DNA from: Lycorma delicatula
Lineage: Eukaryota; Arthropoda; Insecta; Hemiptera; Fulgoridae
Direction: 5' to 3'
Assembly (NCBI RefSeq): GCF_047948215.1
Contig: NC_134465.1
Location: 14,528,022-14,592,021, forward strand
DNA: 64,000 nucleotides
Shown here: positions 22,733-34,770 of the stretch, piece by piece
How the letters are laid out: the number at the start of each line of letters is the position of its first letter
How positions within the stretch are numbered: the first letter of the stretch is position 1
The notes under the pieces: model-generated
Databases searched by the model: none
What the model saw: the letters and a program-made list of their open reading frames with translations, nothing else
Told to the model about the DNA's origin: nothing
Position numbers and translations under genes: made by a program

Positions 22733-25700
22733 CGCAGAACGATAATGTATCACTCGGTGTGCTAATAGACGGCCATTATTTGGCTTGGTAAAGAGGGAAA
22801 CTGGAAACCGCGTCGTTTTACATTTTCTTATTTCCCGTTATGCGATGCTGTTATTGTTAAAGATGGATTTATCATTTTGAGATCGACGTGTGATTCTGGG
22901 CTTACAATCGTTACGGATACGGTAATCGATTTACGAACAAAAATAATACGGCCACCGTATATATATATTATAATCTATTAGGAATTTTCTTTCGTACTTG
23001 TATGATGGTAATTTTTTATTCTGCATTCTTTGCAAAATTTTATTTACCAGGAAAAATGATAAAATTTTAACGTAAATACTTTCAAAAAAGGTTGACAACA
23101 ATGTTGTCAACGTTTTTACTTAAAAGTATTTACGATACTTTCATGGCAACGGATATTTATACTGTGTAGTGAAAAAAATAAATATAAATTAAAAAGGTTA
23201 TCTAAGATTTATTTTTTGGGATGATTGTAATTTTCGATGAAGTCTTATTGTAAAATTATCATTATTGGAATTTATTTTTTTGTGTTCCCCTCCAAAATTA
23301 CACTCTTGAGATTTTTTTTGATTTTTTTACGTTTACTATGTTAAATTGAAGAAACTAAAAAAATTCCTTTGAAAAATTTACAACTGATAAAAAGTTACTT
23401 AAAAAAATATATTTTTCAGATAGAATGGACTGATAGCGAGAAGTCATCGGAAGATAAACTTATTATGATGAAAACTTGATAAACGTTTAAAATTAATGTA
23501 TTAAAAATAATTTAAAGAGTAAATCATCGGTTTGTACATCAGTATATAAAAATTAAAATTCTTTCCTTCTATTGAATGTTTATTATTAAATACTGAATTT
23601 ATTACTTATTAAAAAGTTTTTATGTTTAATGTATATATATATATATTTTTCACTCTATATGAGAATGAAATAGTGAAAAGACGTAATGTACATCAGTCTG
23701 ATATCTTGAATATAAATTTGAATTATGCCGTTTGTATAATTTTCCTTTATAAGTTTCTTCTATAATTTTGGTCGTTAGTTGAATGTCACAGCAATATCTT
23801 AGAAATGAGCGACCGATAGAGCTGAAATTTTATTTGTAGCTTATTACTACCGATAGAGGTGTTTAACAACAACTTAAAAAGTCAATATTCAGATTCAGGT
23901 TTAGGTTTGGTCTAACTCGCGGTATTTTATTAACGTCTTCATACGGACTGGAATTCTAACCGTAACGTTTACCGTCTTCATTTCATTCACATCAAATTTT
24001 AGGGGTTAAATGTGATTATTTGCCGTAAAATATTAGGCGCTCTGACTGTTTACGACACAAGGGAACGATGTTATATCGGCGACGCTATGGAACTAGATTT
24101 CTCCCTCACACTCTCTCTCTCTTCTCCGGCAAATCAACATCCGGTTGAATGTAAGTAGACGGTTCCGCAAAGTAAGTAGACGGTTCCGCCCGTTTATAGC
24201 AGATTCTTCTACCTTAGAACGATGTGATTTTTTTACCGTTTCACCACCGTTCCCCAAACACCCGGGTAATCCTCAGGAGAGGACTACTCGAAAATCTTAA
24301 ATAAAAAATGATGAATTGTAACATCAATTTAAAGGGTATCGATAAACAAAACTTTTGACGTGAAGAAATACCCGGCTACAACGACCTTATCGAAAATAGC
24401 GGCCGACTTAATGGTTTTCTCAGCTAGTTACAAAACAGGCTGCAGAACCGTTAAATAACTGCTCGGCTGTAAACCCTAAAAAAATTAAATCTAGGAAATG
24501 CTTCTACCTAAAAACGATTCATTTTTCGGAACGAGAGCGCTATTTTGATGATTGAATTTTTTTAGCCTTTTAGTACGATAAATTAATAGTTTTAAAGAAG
24601 GTGCCTTTGCTAAAGTCAATTTTTCTGCGCGTTAGTATTGAGAATTTATTTGGGAGTTCCCGTAATTTATTAACATCGTATCCCTTAAACAGTCTATTTT
24701 CAAAAATTCTTATTTTTCAGTTCGTACAATTTTGTTTTAAACTTCGATTAAATTTGATCAGAACGATTTAACGAATACCTATTCTTGTTTACAGGTTTGC
24801 GGCTAGTGAAATATTGAATTTTTAAATTTTCATACTTTTTAATCTAAATAATCCAGAACTCATTTTTTTGCATTATACAATAAAAATTGTTATTTTTTTA
24901 CGATCTAGTCGCTGAAGGTTTATTTTATAATTCGAAATATTTTTTTTTTATCGGAAAAAAACAAAAATAAAGTATCAAAAAATTTTCATCAAATTTAATA
25001 AGAAACAATAAATAACTTTCTCTTTTATTAAGGAATAATATTTGATAAACCCAAATTACTCCGTGATATTTAACTAATCGCTTAAGTATTATGTTTATAC
25101 TGTAAATGTACGATATCCGTTTAAGTAATATATCGTTTGATAGATCGGTGAAACAAAAGGAATAGTAACAAAATTTCGCACGGAGTTAAGAACTTTCAAA
25201 TTAATAACGGTATTATTAAAAAAAATAATATCTCTTACATTTTATTTTTACAATTTCTCTAAACAAAAAAATATTTCATCGAATTCTACATTACGTTTAT
25301 AAAAATAATAAAAAACCGGTTTTAACTTTAATTTTACTACGTTTGTATTCATCTGATTGTTTCGCTTGAACTTCACTATTGTGTATTATTATAAAATTCT
25401 CATACAAGACTTATGCCTGCACGAGACGTCACATCTGTTCCATTTAATCTTTTTTGTTTTACATTTATCATTGTTTATTTATTATCTTTTTTTATAAAAA
25501 AAACTTCCTTTTTTTCCCTTCCGTTTTCATTTAATCGAAACGATGAATGTGACGTGCGGCAGAGGCTAATTTGTCAAACTTTCTCTAATATTAAACAAAG
25601 AGTAAAATAAAAACAAAGTATATTAAAATCGATAATAATTATAATAAAACAAAACAGAAAAGAACTTCAAAAATCAAAGTATTTGAGGGGAACAAAAAGA

Positions 25701-26689
25701 GATTCCACGTTTCATAAGTAAATATACGTTTCTATTTTTTTTTAAATTATTCTTTTTTTTTATAGCCATACTCGACTTCGTTCGATTCACGTTTTGATTG
25801 CCAAAAATAGGGAACGTTTTTGTTCTCATAAAATTTATAACTAAATGTTTTAATACGTTGTAAAGTTTCGTATTGTAGATGTTTTAGACTTATTTTTTCG
25901 GCTTGTGTTGATATCTCAGGAGCTACAGATTGAATTAATCGTAAAACAAACAACGCAACGGGTTTTACTCGTTAATAATGATGAAGTGTTGTTTTAATAC
26001 TGTGTTTAAATACTCTGTTTAAACAGTAATTGTTAAAACTTTTACGAAGATAAAGATAGTAGCTATTACTATTATTAATTAATTATATGCAATTCGAAGC
26101 GAAATAACAGTAATTATCATTTATGTCCCAACCGATTTACATTACCGCTCTGATTATAGAATATACGATTGATTATACGTATATATTATATTAAGAAATT
26201 ACGATACTCCTTAAACAGTTCGAACGTTAAACATAGAAAAATGAAATTTAGCAAATGCTCCTATCACGGAAGGATCAATTTATTGATGCGAGACCGTCAT
26301 ATTACCGATCCCTCATGAGAAATACTTGAATTTTAAACGGAAAGGGTAGAGTTAAAATTGTTTAAAGGACACTGAAAAGACTTTATCGCACAAAAACCTT
26401 CAGTTGCGGTAACCCTAACAAAATTGCCAGCCGTTAACTATTTTTCTCAGCTGGTTATTCAAAAGCGCTTTACATTATTACACTTCAAGTAGCGATTTCA
26501 AAACAAAAGCGGTCGTTTTTTCTGTTTAAATGTCGTGAAAGCCTAGTTCTTAACTCGTCGACAAGAATCATTAATATTTTGTAATAAAGTTTTAAAATTA
26601 GCAAAAAAAAGTACTTAAAATAACAAAATAAGGCGGCCATTTTTATTTTTCAATCCGTTATATTTTATAAACGGCTACTGAACCGCGAA
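22733..26689. other. Long stretch without recognisable genes
   Basis: About 4 kb of AT-rich DNA. It contains the foldback at 23071-23134, a short AT microsatellite near 23631-23647 and a CT-rich run near 24108-24122. Small frames (for example 25413-25610 and 25747-25953) have low-complexity or unassignable products and no supporting context. Confidence 0.5.
23071..23134. repeat. Foldback with 12-bp outer and 10-bp inner arms
   Basis: CGTAAATACTTT at 23071-23082 pairs with AAAGTATTTACG at 23123-23134. GTTGACAACA at 23091-23100 pairs perfectly with TGTTGTCAAC at 23102-23111, separated by a single A. Flanking intervening sequence is A/T-rich and also partly complementary. Confidence 0.85.
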
Positions 26690-26739
26690 ACGGTTTAACC
26701 ACTGGTGTCCTAACCGGATGCTAGAGCTAACCGAAAAAT

Positions 26740-26795
26740 GCGAGCGGAATAAGCTCGGTAACGTACACCACTCGCTTGCGTGTTCCACCGCCCGC
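26740..26795 (-). promoter_or_regulatory. Conserved nested stem-loop in LINE 3' region (copy 3)
   Basis: In element orientation the outer arms are GCGGGCGG (26795-26788) and CCGCTCGC (26747-26740), 40 nt apart, with seven standard pairs and one G-T. The second pair is C-G here but T-A in copies 1 and 2. The inner arms are GGTG/TACC-like around 26757-26769. Confidence 0.55.
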
Positions 26796-27046
26796 TTGTC
26801 ATATATCACTAAAACGGGTACGCGCATCCCGTCGACTACTAAGACTATCGATAATTAAATTTTCTCGTCAAACATGGATTCGCTGCCACGCCTAGGCCGC
26901 TGAATGCCAGCAGATACCTGTCCACCATTAAAGCGCTTGGAGCCTTAACCTGGCTGCCATATCTCTCGGTTAGCTTCCTACAGCAGCGCGGTAGGACTCT
27001 TTTCCCTTAGCTAAACTACTGATACCGGTCGACCAAAGCGACCGAA

Positions 27047-27349
27047 TCAAGGAACTCCCACACGGTCCGACAATGCGGCTCTCGCCACATCGACTCGCCG
27101 CTTGTGAGCGGCCAATTTTCTCCTTGACCTCCCGGCCTGAGTTCTGGCCCTCTCAAGAGCCGGGCAGTCGAACATCATGTGTTCATTCGACTGGACCTCC
27201 CCGCAGACGCACTGGCCATCAGCTGCCGGGCTGAATCGAAACAAATATCGGTTTAAATGTACACGGTTGGAGAGCGCTTGGGCTTCCGTTGCCCTTAAAA
27301 ACGAAGGAGAGACATATCGTTCACCCAGATCATGTATAAATCTGTGCAA
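27047..27349 (-). pseudogene. LINE ORF2 C-terminal fragment with zinc motif (copy 3)
   Basis: About 100 codons read HRFIHDLGERYVSPSFLR, then a segment ending LNRYLFRFSPAADGQC, then CVCGEVQSNEHMMFDCPAL, a complete C-x-C...H...C motif, then ERARTQAG and a basic C-terminus. This is the best preserved zinc motif of the three copies; the flanking frame shifts near RVGVP, where copy 1 keeps VWEFLDEV. The role of this motif in LINE proteins is presumed nucleic-acid binding. Confidence 0.7.
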
Positions 27350-28660
27350 GGACCTTTCGTTAGTCGTTTAGTATATATTCTCCCGGGTCTTCTTGATGCT
27401 GAATTATTTCAGTCGGGTACCTTGTAAGCCATCGAACTTTATCAACCTTTTTAATTAAAACCTCTCCGATTTCTTTTTCTTGTAAAGTTAAACATTAAAT
27501 ACGGGTTTAACTACCCGTATAACATGATCCGAGATAAATTTAAAAGGTATTTTCCGTGTTTTAATCGTTTCACGAATTTTATCCGAAGTAGGAGTTTCAT
27601 TTCAAAAGAAAAATTCGTCAATTTTTCTTCCGATATAGATTTTAGATATAGTCCAACCGATCGCTTACGGGTTGATTATTTTTTCCTCGGTCGGATTCTT
27701 CGGTAAACCTGCTATGAAATACACCCCACATTTCAGAAAACGTTTTTCCAGAATATCGGTTTGGTTAAATTAAGAATTTCAATTTTACTGTATTTTTATA
27801 ATCATTAATTTCTGTCTAAAATTAACTCGTCGATCGTGTTTATTTTATCCTACTGGTAAATGTATTCTATAATGGACTAAAAAAAGCGATTTAATATATA
27901 ACTAATTATGTAATCTAAGAAATCGTAGAAAAAAAAACAAGTTTACAGCTCTTATAACCGCATAAATATACAAACACACACATAACACACATAAACGCTT
28001 GAATACACAACGCTAATGACTTTAGTTCACGCAGATATACAGATCTGAATCTAAAGTAGAATACGGCAAGTGAAACTGGTTTTGTACTAAAAATAAACAT
28101 CGAGTATCTGTCAACCCTCGCATCGACGTCACTCTCAACTCGACTGGTAATTACCTTACACCAACCCCCGTTATATTTAATGAAAGAATAGTGTCATTAG
28201 ATCCGTTTACGTGAACGGTTCTTTTCGACGGCTTGAGATGCTATATTTGAAGAGGGCGTTTCAAAAATGTCTATCTAAACGGTTAGCCTTGAGAAGCGTG
28301 CAGAACGTGATCTCTTGACCCTGCGAGTGGGTTGCAGGTTTAAACTTGCAACCGTTTACATAGACAGTTCACCTTCTCGTTTTCGGCACATTATTTCTTT
28401 GTTAGCTTTTTGTGTGTACTTGTAGTTAATATATTTCTTTTTTTTAATAATATTCTTATTTTTATATAATATATTATATTATATATATTGTATTATATTA
28501 TATATATTATATTATATTTAATATATATTCATTTATAAAAATAAAAGAGGTCTCTCTCTCTCTCTGTTTTCTCTTTTGCGTTAAAATATATATATGCAAC
28601 AAGCAGTTGCACGGGTTCTAGTTCAAAATTATATTACACTTGCACAGACATAGACGTATC

Positions 28661-28711
28661 TTGGAGAGCTGCATCAAACCAGTCAAATGACTGAAGACAA
28701 AAAAAAAAAAA
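28661..28711 (+). mobile_element. Extremely 5'-truncated EN-RT LINE 3' end with poly(A)
   Basis: TTGGAGAGCTGCATCAAACC, then AGTCAAATGACTGAAGAC and about 13 A residues match the 3' end of the EN-RT LINE at 36056-36100 on the other strand. Only about 38 bp of the element is present. The flanks AGACATAGACGTA (28646-28658) and AGACGTAGACATA (28711-28723) are a likely 13-bp target duplication with two differences. Confidence 0.65.
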
Positions 28712-29393
28712 GACGTAGACATAAGATCGAAACGACTTCAGTGCAGGCTCAGGTACCGTTATACTTCCTTATGCTTGCTCCAAAACATTCAAATTTTTCA
28801 TTTCATTTGTAGGCTCCAGACCTACCTTCTCGCGTGCAGGTTTGGAGAGTTTATATTTTTTTTGCCTTATGCGCGAAGAGTACATTCCAACCGAGAAGTC
28901 TGCAGCGATCGGATTGGATGCGGCGACCGTCTGAACGAGTATGAATGTCATTCTGTTTCTGTCGTATAGTAATTACATACAGACGTACAGAGTTATCCAG
29001 AACTAAAAAAACCGAAGGTATATTTTTTCTTCGTGTTTTTAATATTCCTTAATAAGTTAATATAACCGGTTCTGCGTTTAGTACTTAATAAATACGTAAT
29101 TTTATTACGGTGATAAGATGTCCCTCTTTTCTCCCTGTACCTGTACTGTCGAGCAGGGAACTTCTAATATTTTTCGCTTTTAGCTTTATTCCTGTCAACC
29201 TATATACACATTATTACATGTCAATCGTAAATAATCGTAGTAATGGAATGAATATTCTGTTAAATCGTTAGTATTTCCATTTAAATTCATACCGTGAAAG
29301 TCGATTTGCGATAACAACAATAGAGGTGTTGCAGGATCGTGTATTAAGGTGGTTCTAAATCTATTACAGTAGATTATAAAAAAATTTTAATTA

Positions 29394-29432
29394 CGTATTA
29401 TCTATTGTAAATCTACTATAATAGATAATACG
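29394..29432. repeat. Inverted repeat, 13-bp perfect arms
   Basis: CGTATTATCTATT at 29394-29406 pairs with AATAGATAATACG at 29420-29432. The 13-nt loop is AT-rich. Confidence 0.8.
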
Positions 29433-31039
29433 AGTATGGACTCACCGTACCAAGAAAAACGTACAGAGGTTTAGCCGATAAAAGATGCGGGCCTGTCAGT
29501 AGGAGGTCTACAAGAGTAGTTCTGTACAGCCCGATTAGACCGACCTGCCTTTGTAGGCGTTAAAAATTGCCGGATAATAGCAATGAAGTTGTGTTCAACC
29601 GTCGCCTACGCTACAATAATGTCGAAGAACTTTGTGCATCGCGGTCTGAAAATTCCTTTTGACTACGAGCATTTTATAAATCTATCGTTTCTAAAGTAAT
29701 TTTGTGACCCAGACGATCCTGTGTTACAGCCGATTCTTTGCTTCTCTATGAAACCGATTAAAATTATCGTAACCGTTCGAATCTGATTCTTTCATTTAGT
29801 TTACCCTAACATTGCGATCCTAAATCTGTAATTATAAATCGTGTCTCCTTCGTTTATTTAGTATTTCTTAGACGTAGCCGCTTAATGTTAAAAATGTGAT
29901 TGTTTAAAGTACGTTTTGCCTTATCGCTGTACGGAGCGATATTTATGCATTATTTGTTAAAATCTTGGACTGCTTTTTTTTGTTTGCTGTCAACGGTCTT
30001 TCTAGTAAAACCAATAAGTAGAGTTGAATTTTAAATAAAAGTTCATTCCTCTGCGATTCCTCTGCATTCAGTCTCGGTTTTCTCTGTAAATCGTCTCGAT
30101 AAAAGCTTCTATCTTAAATTTTTCATTCGTTTGATTTAATTGTTTTTAACAAAATCTTTTACGCGACGAGAAATATCAGAAACATAAAAATGTTATCCGC
30201 GTATCGACTGAACTCGCGAGAAATAACGGGTTAACACAGTCGTACGTGTTAAATAAAATGTTTTTTTATTCAATCACAAGTTTTACAAACAAATAGTTGA
30301 AACGGGAACGTTTAAACAGGTTCCCGAATATTATTTTATTTCCTTTAAAAGCGGTGAAACATTAAGTCGTGGTGTCTAAAGTGGAACTTAAAAAATAACG
30401 ATTTATATCTTTCAAAATGCTTTTTATTGCGATCGGCTTGAACGGTAGCAATGGTTTTTAATGTTATTTATTTTAAAATATTTGTTTTACAGTGTTTCGT
30501 AAATACTATTTATTTAGCCATAACGACGTAACAATTACGCCGTAGCCTTATTATTCAGGCTTCATTGGTTTTTAGGGGACCCGTTATTTCCTAATAATTC
30601 TTATTTATTTTTTTTTACTCGTACATTTTTACTTTTTTAGAAATATTTTTTCTTTTGTACCGTCCGCTAATGAAATTGTTCAACAATCGAAATAGCTTTG
30701 TAGTTTAAATTTTGTATAAGATTTTTTATAAACGGTATTTGGAGAAATCTGTTTTCTAATTTAAAGTAAAAAAAGAAGATATTTATTATCGCATAATGAA
30801 TACCGTTAGTTAAATACGGTATTAATTAAATTGATAATTTTAAAGACTATCAGGTAGTAGTAGTAGTAGCAGTAGTGTAACGATATCTTATCTCTTTATT
30901 TTCACACCACCGTTTTTCGTAATTGTAAAATAAGCATTTTACCATCCACATATTTTAGAATATATCTAAATTTATTTTAGCAAAATTTTATCCGGTGATA
31001 ATTTCAGTTCAAATTAGTCGTACATTATTTTTTAAGAGG

Positions 31040-31400
31040 TGTATTTTTGAAGCGAGGTCCGTTTTGAAATAAAAACAAACCTGAAAAATACGATCTATTT
31101 TATTTCTTACGCGTAAAAACTAAACTTATTTAATACGTTTCTACATTCCTTCCTTCAATTTTAACACGTTTTTCTTAGCGTTTCACTTCTTCAATTTCCC
31201 TTCTAGACATTCCGCCGCTCATGATTTAAGCCATTCAGAGACGCTTTTTTCAATTTGTCGTCGAAATTTGCGATGCAAGTCGTTGTTTAAGGTGAATAAA
31301 AGAAAATAATCGTCGGGAATAAGCCAGAGGACGATTGAAGATTTTTTAACAAACTTTTTCCGATCCCCACAATATGATATGTTGCCGGGCATTGTCATAC
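31040..31400 (-). pseudogene. Heavily decayed mariner-like transposase 3' fragment
   Basis: On the minus strand YDNARQH is encoded at 31380-31400, matching the second-Asp region (HDNARPH) of mariner transposases. It is followed by a shifted segment AYSRRLFSFIHLKQRLASQ near 31330-31280, resembling the YSPDLAP...F..LK..L region with the PDLAPSD part missing. EWLKS and AAECLEG remnants lie near 31220. The end near 31050 (CGGACCTCGCTTC) may be part of a terminal repeat. Too degraded for confident classification. Confidence 0.42.
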
Positions 31401-31606
31401 GAAAACAAAGTCTCGTGGGATAGTATCGTATGTAACTTGTTTCTTTTTTTTAATAGTTTTAAAGTTTTGCAAAAATCGGCATTCACAGTCGTTCGATTTT
31501 TATTTAAAATATGGCCAAGTCTACAAAAAAAACCTTCGTTTATCAGAAATATATAAGGGAATAAACCTATTTATTAATGAAGATTTAAAAAAAACAAAAA
31601 AAAAAC

Positions 31607-31641
31607 AGTGAAATGGCGTAAAGGGATTACGCCATTTTACT
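31607..31641. repeat. Hairpin with 15-bp arms
   Basis: AGTGAAATGGCGTAA (31607-31621) pairs with TTACGCCATTTTACT (31627-31641) with one G-T pair around a 5-nt AGGGA loop. It follows an A-rich run. No transcription unit is recognisable around it. Confidence 0.85.
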
Positions 31642-31661
31642 GAGTAGGAACTAAGATTATT

Positions 31662-31982
31662 TTGAATACTGAATCCGTTCTACAGTCCTACAGAGTTACC
31701 GTTACAATAGATCAGACGCTGCTATACGGTAGTCGTCGGTGTCTGATTCCGTTAGCCGTCTCGGAATTTCAGAAACCCTGGTGTCTCGACGCGACACCTA
31801 TCTTTTATTTACCTCGAAACCTCAGTTCCTTTATAGTTATCGTACAGAATTATTCGATCTATCGTTTATTCTGTGATTTTTGTTCTCTGCTTGCGATTAC
31901 TTTACGCGGTGACAAAAAATTACAGTACTATAAAACGTTACCTTTCGAACGCTTGACTACACCGAGAAGTAAATCGATGTAA
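31662..31982 (+). other. Unassigned 106-codon open frame
   Basis: The frame begins MNTESVLQSYRVTVTIDQTL and ends TTPRSKSM. I recognise no domain, no signal peptide and no family. No upstream promoter or splice context is evident. Given the density of element relics it may be chance or part of an old repeat. It is listed because it is the longest unexplained frame in a non-repetitive stretch. Confidence 0.15.
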
Positions 31983-34039
31983 ACAGGAAGATTCCGAATA
32001 GCAGACTACCCGATTCTACGGCTCTGTGGTATTTCCCCGTAAAAAACCGGTACACCGGAACAGTGTGCGGAATTCCCCAGGGACATTCAGTTTAATAAGA
32101 CCGTCAGACGACATCCTTGCAGGGCGATACGATTTCGTTTTATTTAATTTCATTTTATTGTATCGCGTTTATTTGTTCCATTAATTTAATTCGGTTTCAG
32201 TCGGTGTTTATTTTATTTTATTCATAATATTGTACGTATTTTTACAAACGATATAAAAACAAATCGGTTGTAATTAAAAAAAAAATGCGTTCGAAAATTG
32301 TGACGAGATATTTATTGAAGCTATTCGCAGTCGAATAATAAAATAATTAAAAAAATGTCTATTCAGCCGATAAAAGTTTCGGATATTAACTATAAAAGGC
32401 TGCTTTAGGGAGGTACAATCGATCGGTAGTAGGTTTTACCCTTAATTTTCTGTTTCTTGTTATACGATAACCCTCAGAGAATTCATTTCTTGTGGCGCTC
32501 ACACTTTTTTAACCGATCGAATAGTAAGATTAAAAAACAAAAGTTTACCGAACGACAAAAAATAGTAGAAATAAAAATAGTAGAAATCAAAAAGTTCAAA
32601 GAAATAAATACTGCAAAGAAATAAACGTTAGATTAACAAATTCGACACAGGAGCTATGAGTAAACTGACTTTTTAGAGAATAAGTAGAAGGTAGCTGTGA
32701 ACGTCAGAGGTACTGGTGTTACTGAAGTTAACTTGTCGCCGATTGCTTATACTCCCTATTCGGGTTCCGATGCAAACCTACGAATGATTGTACAAGGTAA
32801 ACCGATGTTTAAACGTAAAAAAATACGAATATATTGCGAAAGTTGTTTAGAATAGAAAATTGTACAAATTGTTCCAGACAAATTGTACAATTTTCTATTC
32901 TAGGGAACTCGAGTATTTTATTTTCTCTTATACTACCGAGCTTATCGACTGAATCCAGTTTCGGTTGTGTAAGCTTTGACGCATTACAGAAGTGAAATAC
33001 TTTTAGTTACCGACCGTTATTGCTATTAATTCGTTAATAATTAATTAAATATTAATTTATCAATTAATCGTTAACAGTAATAATTAATAATTATGCGGGT
33101 TAAGAACTCGGTTATATCAAGCTTAGAACATATTATATAGAATATTGTTAATTGCCACCATACCTTCGCCTGCCGCTGTATAAGATGCTGGATTATTTCC
33201 ACTAGTAAAGTTTAGAAAGATATGTAAATACTATCGTTCACAATCTGTAAAAATTGGATCGTGGTTGTGGGGATGTGAAGATTCTATTTCGTGTTTTTTG
33301 CGGATAACAGCTGGATACTACTACTAAGACGATTAATTAAAAATTAACTTGTGTAAAACTTAATATTAATTAATTTAAATATTTTCCCCCCGCAGTGTCA
33401 ACTTACTTTTAACGATAAATATTTTGAAATTTACTCGCTTAATATGTTGTGTAAAATTGATAAACCTCCTAAAATTTGGTAAATTGTCGGAATTTCTGAT
33501 CGTCGTATATCGTAAACTTTTTTGAAATTCGATAAGAAAATATCTGGTGGATATTAAAAGAATAACTTCAGAATTATTTTAAATTTGAACTGACGGTTCC
33601 ATTTAATAGTTAAAATTTAAGGAGATATAATTTTTTTTAATTTTTGTCGTGGAACGTTGTTGATGTTTCATACGAGATTTCCGATTTTTGAATCCTTTAA
33701 AGGATGACGATAATAATTCTATTGCTCGTAAAACGAAACTTCTGGATGCTTTATCCGATGACAGATTCTCTTAGAATGATCAAATTGATTTCGTTTTCAA
33801 AAAAGTTTAATTGTACCGTTTACTTTGAAGCGTCTTAAAAAATCTAAGTCGCATCATCATTTATAAAATAATTACACGCGTAAGTGTATTTCACTCTTGG
33901 GACCTCACAACTATTTTGGGAAAAGTTACAACGACTTCCCGATACAAAAAACCCGGCTGTCAGATAACTGTTTAGAACTCATAAGTATGATTCGTGGACA
34001 CTGATATTTAGAAAATTAAAATTTAAAAAGAAAATATTT
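31983..34039. other. No gene recognised; contains a strong foldback
   Basis: AT-rich DNA. The only distinct feature is the inverted repeat at 32848-32902. Confidence 0.5.
32848..32902. repeat. Near-perfect foldback, 25-bp arms, 5-nt loop
   Basis: The left arm 32848-32872 starts TAGAATAGAAAATTGTACAA and the right arm 32878-32902 ends with its exact complement. Twenty pairs are perfect; of the inner five, one is mismatched. The loop is TCCAG. It could be a tiny foldback element or a hairpin RNA precursor. Confidence 0.9.
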
Positions 34040-34770
34040 TCTCAACAGTTTTCCATAAATGCAGGTGTCCTCATGAGCCTAAGCGGCTCATGTCATAGTT
34101 CATAAGCGGCTCCATTTGCGAGCGTACAAGTTACTATCTCTTCATCGCATTAAACCAAACGTCGCTGTCTACGATATCAGAAAACAATCCATTTGATCTT
34201 GATACTTGTTATTTAGCGATGAGGCAACCTTTCACACGTGCGAGAAAGTTAACAGACACGATTGTCGATTTGTGGTACTGAAAACACCTATACAGTAATC
34301 GGAAGTCAATGTCTGGTTTGGACTGCACAAAAATGGCGTCATCGGTCCGTTTATATTCACGGAGCCCACTGCGACAGAACACACGCACCTCGATACGCTT
34401 GAGAACTTTGCTGTTCCTTAGATTCCTGCAGGCTTCAGATTCCGACAAGATAGTGTTCCACCGTACTTTCATTGAGATGTTACCGTGTTCTTGAACACCA
34501 ACACTTTCCGGATTTCAGATCGGACGAGGAGGTCCAACCGCATGGCCAACTAAATCTCCGGATATCTGTATTTGGACCTTTTTGCTTGCGGATTTATTAA
34601 AAGCTGCGTGTACCAAAGAATAGTTCGAGATTCGGACGATTTAAAGCAGAATTGTTGAAGCTGTTTGTCTAATAACGCAGCTGACGCTACTAAACACCTG
34701 GCAAGAGTTAGATTATTGCGTAGGCGTCTACCGAGCTACAAAAGATGCCCATATTGAATCTGACAAATCA
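34040..34770 (+). pseudogene. Tc1/mariner-superfamily transposase, C-terminal half
   Basis: One plus-strand frame is legible from 34215 for about 130 codons: SDEATFHTCEKVNRHDCRF with the first catalytic Asp at 34218, NVWFGLHKNGVIGPFIFTEP, HLDTLENFAVP, a stop, and FRFRQDSVPPYFH with the second catalytic Asp at 34449. After a shift, AWPTKSPDI is the usual third-residue block, followed by CGFIKSCVYQRIVRDSDDL and a C-terminal WQEL..C...YRATKDAHIE near 34690-34755. This order matches the insect transposase family that ends in a CRATNGAHIE-type motif. It has at least four stops or shifts. The CATGAGCC/GGCTCATG hairpin at 34072-34092 lies upstream. No terminal repeats were identified. Confidence 0.75.

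Larger units (their letters stand above)
26690..27370 (-). mobile_element. 5'-truncated LINE, 3' end (copy 3 of three)
   Basis: The minus strand carries the ORF2 C-terminus at 27047-27349 and then the 3' region with CAAGCGCTTTAATGGTGG, GGCCTAGGCGTGGCAGC and the nested hairpin at 26740-26795. It aligns with the copies at 7360-8335 and 14530-15365. The 3' boundary near 26690 is approximate and no poly(A) was identified. Confidence 0.72.
27371..31039. other. Long stretch without recognisable genes
   Basis: AT-rich DNA with a TATAT-rich stretch (28455-28530), a (TC)n run (28551-28566), a tiny LINE 3' tip (28661-28711), an inverted repeat at 29394-29432 and a (TAG)n run (30856-30876). A near-palindrome GGTTGCAGGTTTAAACTTGC lies near 28332. 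Frames of 60-64 codons here have no recognisable products. Confidence 0.5.
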
